A stretch of 64,000 bases of DNA, from NCBI GenBank assembly GCA_052117325.1, contig JBQKJJ010000001.1, one strand, 5' to 3'. Below are positions 61,385-64,000 of the stretch, in pieces. Under the pieces are notes generated by a model that saw nothing but the letters and a program-made list of their open reading frames with translations, did not search any database and was not told the origin of the DNA. Position 1 is the stretch's first letter; each line of letters opens with the position of its first letter. Both the position numbers and the translations under genes were made by a program. Origin of the DNA: CAG-964 sp902789345 (GTDB taxonomy: Bacteria > Bacillota > Clostridia > Oscillospirales > Acutalibacteraceae).

Positions 61385-62038
61385 GTGTTTACAGGAATTG
61401 TTGAAGAAATTGGAAGTATTAAGCAGGTACAGCGTGGCGAAAAATCCTCTGTAATTACAGTCAGTGCCAAAAAAGTGCTGGAAAACACACAACTTGGTGA
61501 CAGTATAGCGGTAAACGGTGTATGCCTTACAGTTACAAATATAGAGGGTGGTTGTTTTACCGCAGATGTTATGGCAGAAACTATGCGTCGCACCAACCTG
61601 GGCAGCCAGTCGGCAGGCAGCAGGGTAAACCTTGAGCGTGCATTGCTGCCTACTACACGAATGGGCGGCCACATTGTAAGCGGACATATTGACGGTACAG
61701 GTAAAATAACTGCATACCTAAAAGAGGACAATGCCACTTGGGTTACTGTCAGTGCAGGCGATAATATTTTAAAGTATGTTGTTGAAAAAGGCTCTATAGC
61801 CATAGACGGCATAAGTCTTACTGTAGCATATGTAGACAGCAAATGCTTTAAGGTGTCTGTAATTCCCCATACCTCGCAGGAAACGACACTGCTTAACAAA
61901 AGCATTGGCACAGCGGTAAATCTTGAGTGCGACATTATTGCAAAATATGTTGAAAAGCTAATAGGCTTTCAAGGAATACAGTCTAAACAGCAGGACGACA
62001 TAAGTATGCAGATGCTGGCAGAGAATGGTTTTATTTAA
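61385..62038 (+). CDS. ribE: Riboflavin synthase, alpha subunit
   Basis: 217 residues. It dismutates two lumazine molecules to riboflavin. Two homologous lumazine-binding halves are visible: MFTGIVEEIGSIKQVQR ... GVCLTVT and GHIDGTGKITAY ... GISLTVA. Start GTG at 61385 with GGAGGTAG upstream. It overlaps nothing and follows ribD by 20 bases. Confidence 0.96.
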   Translation: MFTGIVEEIGSIKQVQRGEKSSVITVSAKKVLENTQLGDSIAVNGVCLTVTNIEGGCFTADVMAETMRRTNLGSQSAGSRVNLERALLPTTRMGGHIVSGHIDGTGKITAYLKEDNATWVTVSAGDNILKYVVEKGSIAIDGISLTVAYVDSKCFKVSVIPHTSQETTLLNKSIGTAVNLECDIIAKYVEKLIGFQGIQSKQQDDISMQMLAENGFI

Positions 62039-62057
62039 TGAAAGGAGCAAGCTTAAA

Positions 62058-63266
62058 ATGTCTGAATATAAATTTAACACAATAGAAGAAATTTTAGATG
62101 ATATTAGAAACGGCAGGAATATTGTTTTAATTGACGCCGAGGACAGAGAAAACGAGGGTGATGTTATCTGTGCGGCACAGTATGCAACCCTTGAAAATAT
62201 TAACTTTATGGCAAGCCACGCCAAGGGCTTAATATGTATGCCAATGAGCAGAGAGTACACAGAAAAGCTGCAGCTGCCGCAGATGGTTGCACATAATACA
62301 GACAACCACTGCACGGCCTTTACGGTTTCTATAGACCATGTGGATACTACAACGGGCATATCTGCACTTGAGCGTTCTGTTACGGCTATGAAGGTGGTTG
62401 AGGACGGAGCAAGGCCGGAGGACTTTAGAAGGCCCGGACATATGTTCCCACTGCTTGCCAAGGACGGCGGAATTTTAGAGCGTGAGGGCCACACAGAGGC
62501 TACCGTAGACCTTATGCGCTTGGCAGGCTGTAAGCAGGTGGGCTTGTGCTGTGAAATTATGAGAGATGACGGCACAATGGCAAGAACAGACTATCTTATA
62601 GAGTTCGCCAAAAAGCATAAGCTGAAAATAGGTACGGTTGCCGACCTTATTAAGTACAGAAAGGTACATGAGGAATTTGTTGAGTGTGTTGCAAGGGCAA
62701 AAATGCCTACAAGATATGGCGAATTTGAAATAAGAGGTTATATAAATAAAATAAACGGCGAGCACCATGTAGTGCTTATTAAGGGCGATGTTACAGACGG
62801 CAGGCCTGTTTTGTGCCGTGTTCATTCAGAATGCCTTACAGGTGACGCACTTGGCTCTGCAAGATGCGACTGCGGTCAGCAGTATGACGCCGCTATGAAG
62901 GCAATAGCTCAGGAGGGCAGAGGCGTGCTTGTGTATCTTCGTCAAGAGGGCAGGGGCATTGGTCTAATAAATAAAATTAAAGCCTACCAGCTGCAAGACA
63001 ATGGTATGGATACAATAGAGGCCAACATTGCTTTGGGCTTTCCGGCAGATATGCGTGACTACTCCGTAGGCGCACAAATTTTGCGTAACATAGGGGTTAA
63101 GCAGCTGCGTGTAATGACAAACAATCCGCTGAAAATCGACGGACTTGAGGACTACGGCATAACAATAGTAGAAAGAGTGCCTATAAAAATTAAGGCGAAC
63201 AAATACGACGAGTTTTATTTAAGAACAAAGCAGAACAAAATGGGACATATGTTGGATATGGACTAA
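62058..63266 (+). CDS. ribBA: Bifunctional DHBP synthase/GTP cyclohydrolase II
   Basis: 402 residues. The N-terminal DHBP synthase (about 1-200) has IDAEDRENEGDVICAA and the DHVDTTTGISA segment. The C-terminal GTP cyclohydrolase II (about 205-402) has the zinc cysteines in CLTGDALGSARCDCG and YLRQEGRGIGLINKIKAYQL. It supplies both precursors of the pathway. ATG at 62058 with AAAGGAG upstream. Confidence 0.97.
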   Translation: MSEYKFNTIEEILDDIRNGRNIVLIDAEDRENEGDVICAAQYATLENINFMASHAKGLICMPMSREYTEKLQLPQMVAHNTDNHCTAFTVSIDHVDTTTGISALERSVTAMKVVEDGARPEDFRRPGHMFPLLAKDGGILEREGHTEATVDLMRLAGCKQVGLCCEIMRDDGTMARTDYLIEFAKKHKLKIGTVADLIKYRKVHEEFVECVARAKMPTRYGEFEIRGYINKINGEHHVVLIKGDVTDGRPVLCRVHSECLTGDALGSARCDCGQQYDAAMKAIAQEGRGVLVYLRQEGRGIGLINKIKAYQLQDNGMDTIEANIALGFPADMRDYSVGAQILRNIGVKQLRVMTNNPLKIDGLEDYGITIVERVPIKIKANKYDEFYLRTKQNKMGHMLDMD

Positions 63267-63307
63267 TTTGAATATATAAAACTATAATTTAAACGAGGTG
63301 CAGAATA

Positions 63308-63769
63308 ATGAATATTTTAGAAGGAAAGCTAGTAGCAGAGGGATTAAAAATAGGTATAGTAGTAGGCAGATTTAACGAGTTTATTGGCTCAAAGCTGTTA
63401 AGCGGCTGTGTAGACGGTTTAGTAAGACACGGCGTAAACGACAGCGACATTGATGTTGCCTGGGTACCGGGTGCTTTTGAAATACCTGTAATAGCAAAAA
63501 AAATGGCACAAAGCGGCAAATACAACGCAATAATCTGCCTAGGCGCAGTAATAAAAGGAGCAACCTCACATTACGATTATGTTTGTGCGGAGGTTTCTAA
63601 GGGTATTGCACAGGTGTCATTGGAAAGCGGTTTGCCTGTAATGTTTGGGGTAGTGACTACAGATACAATACAGCAGGCAATAGAAAGAGCCGGAACAAAG
63701 GCAGGCAACAAGGGCTACGACTGTGCGGTAAGTGCGATAGAAATGGCAAATCTAATGAAAAAGCTGTAA
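63308..63769 (+). CDS. ribH: 6,7-dimethyl-8-ribityllumazine synthase
   Basis: 153 residues, the penultimate step of riboflavin synthesis. Landmarks: VVGRFNEFIGSKLLSGCVDG, WVPGAFEIPVIAKKMA, CLGAVIKGATSHYDYVC and LPVMFGVVTTDTIQQAIERA. ACGAGGTG precedes the ATG. Last complete gene of the rib operon. Confidence 0.97.
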   Translation: MNILEGKLVAEGLKIGIVVGRFNEFIGSKLLSGCVDGLVRHGVNDSDIDVAWVPGAFEIPVIAKKMAQSGKYNAIICLGAVIKGATSHYDYVCAEVSKGIAQVSLESGLPVMFGVVTTDTIQQAIERAGTKAGNKGYDCAVSAIEMANLMKKL

Positions 63770-63823
63770 TGTATAAATAATATAGTATGTAAAAAGCAGA
63801 AACAGCAATACCTTAGAATAGGT

Positions 63824-63994
63824 CAAGGTATTGCACAGGTTTTGCTGGAAAGCGGCTTACCTGTAATGTTTGGAGTGGTAACCACAGATACAATACAGCA
63901 GGCAATAGAAAGAGCCGGAACAAAGGCAGGCAACAAGGGCTACGACTGTGCAGTAAGCGCCATAGAAATGGCAAATCTAATGAAAAAGCTGTAA
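63824..63994 (+). pseudogene. Partial second copy of ribH (last 57 codons)
   Basis: The stretch encodes QGIAQVLLESGLPVMFGVVT and continues exactly as ribH to the final MKKL and stop. It repeats ribH 63602-63769 at an offset of 225 bases and is in the same reading frame as ribH across the ribH stop. About 13 base changes give only one amino-acid change (S to L). No start or ribosome site belongs to it. Confidence 0.9.
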
Positions 63995-64000
63995 TATTAT

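Overview
The window is A+T-rich DNA from a low-GC, Gram-positive, probably spore-forming anaerobe of the class Clostridia. A gut Oscillospiraceae/Ruminococcaceae-like bacterium fits best; this is inference from gene content, not a database match. Supporting genes are spoIIR, a V-type ATPase operon, an archaeal/fungal-type aspartate-semialdehyde dehydrogenase, quinolinate synthase, QueH, paired ACT/UPF0210 genes and a TetM-like GTPase. Ribosome binding sites are mostly GGAGG-like, and TTG and GTG starts are frequent.

Layout. 1-435: frameshifted 3' end of an ISL3-type insertion sequence. 542-3243: CdaR-type regulator diverging from rplM-rpsI. 3674-6224: a secreted CAP/Big_2/LRR protein and a tiny membrane protein. 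6925-15721: a nine-gene V-ATPase operon. 15843-17312: MATE exporter behind a probable guanidine-IV (mepA) riboswitch. 17380-22845: a 100-nt palindrome, YaiI, FkbM-like methyltransferase, a lipoprotein, cysE and nadA with a structured leader. 23029-28135: ATP-grasp protein with an EctB-like aminotransferase, a small metallopeptidase, and ACT/UPF0210. 28263-31622: structured noncoding DNA followed by an ABC-2 exporter. 31983-38160: secreted protein, CLC transporter, a TetM-like GTPase fused to a Rae1/YacP-like NYN nuclease, and a flavodiiron homologue that has lost its metal site. 38398-46309: amino-acid decarboxylase with divergent LysR, ArsR, SpoIIR, IspE, aminotransferase with Lrp, pseudouridine synthase and a PH-domain protein. 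46325-50867: phosphofructokinase and asd-dapA-dapB-ACT. 51104-51513: palindrome, transposase scrap and initiator tRNA. 52073-55978: cyclase, large lipoprotein, HAD phosphatase and QueH. 56417-59822: sugar ABC importer without its ATPase. 59994-63994: FMN-riboswitch-controlled ribD-ribE-ribBA-ribH followed by a partial second copy of ribH.

Several units form clear pathways: proton or sodium transport (ntp), riboflavin synthesis (rib), and the aspartate route to lysine/diaminopimelate (asd, dapA, dapB plus a stand-alone ACT domain). The most unusual unit is the two-gene cluster at 34369-38160. It joins a ribosome-binding GTPase to an A-site-nuclease-like domain and is followed 18 nt later by a metal-free flavodiiron homologue. 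No CRISPR array, prophage or rRNA operon is visible.
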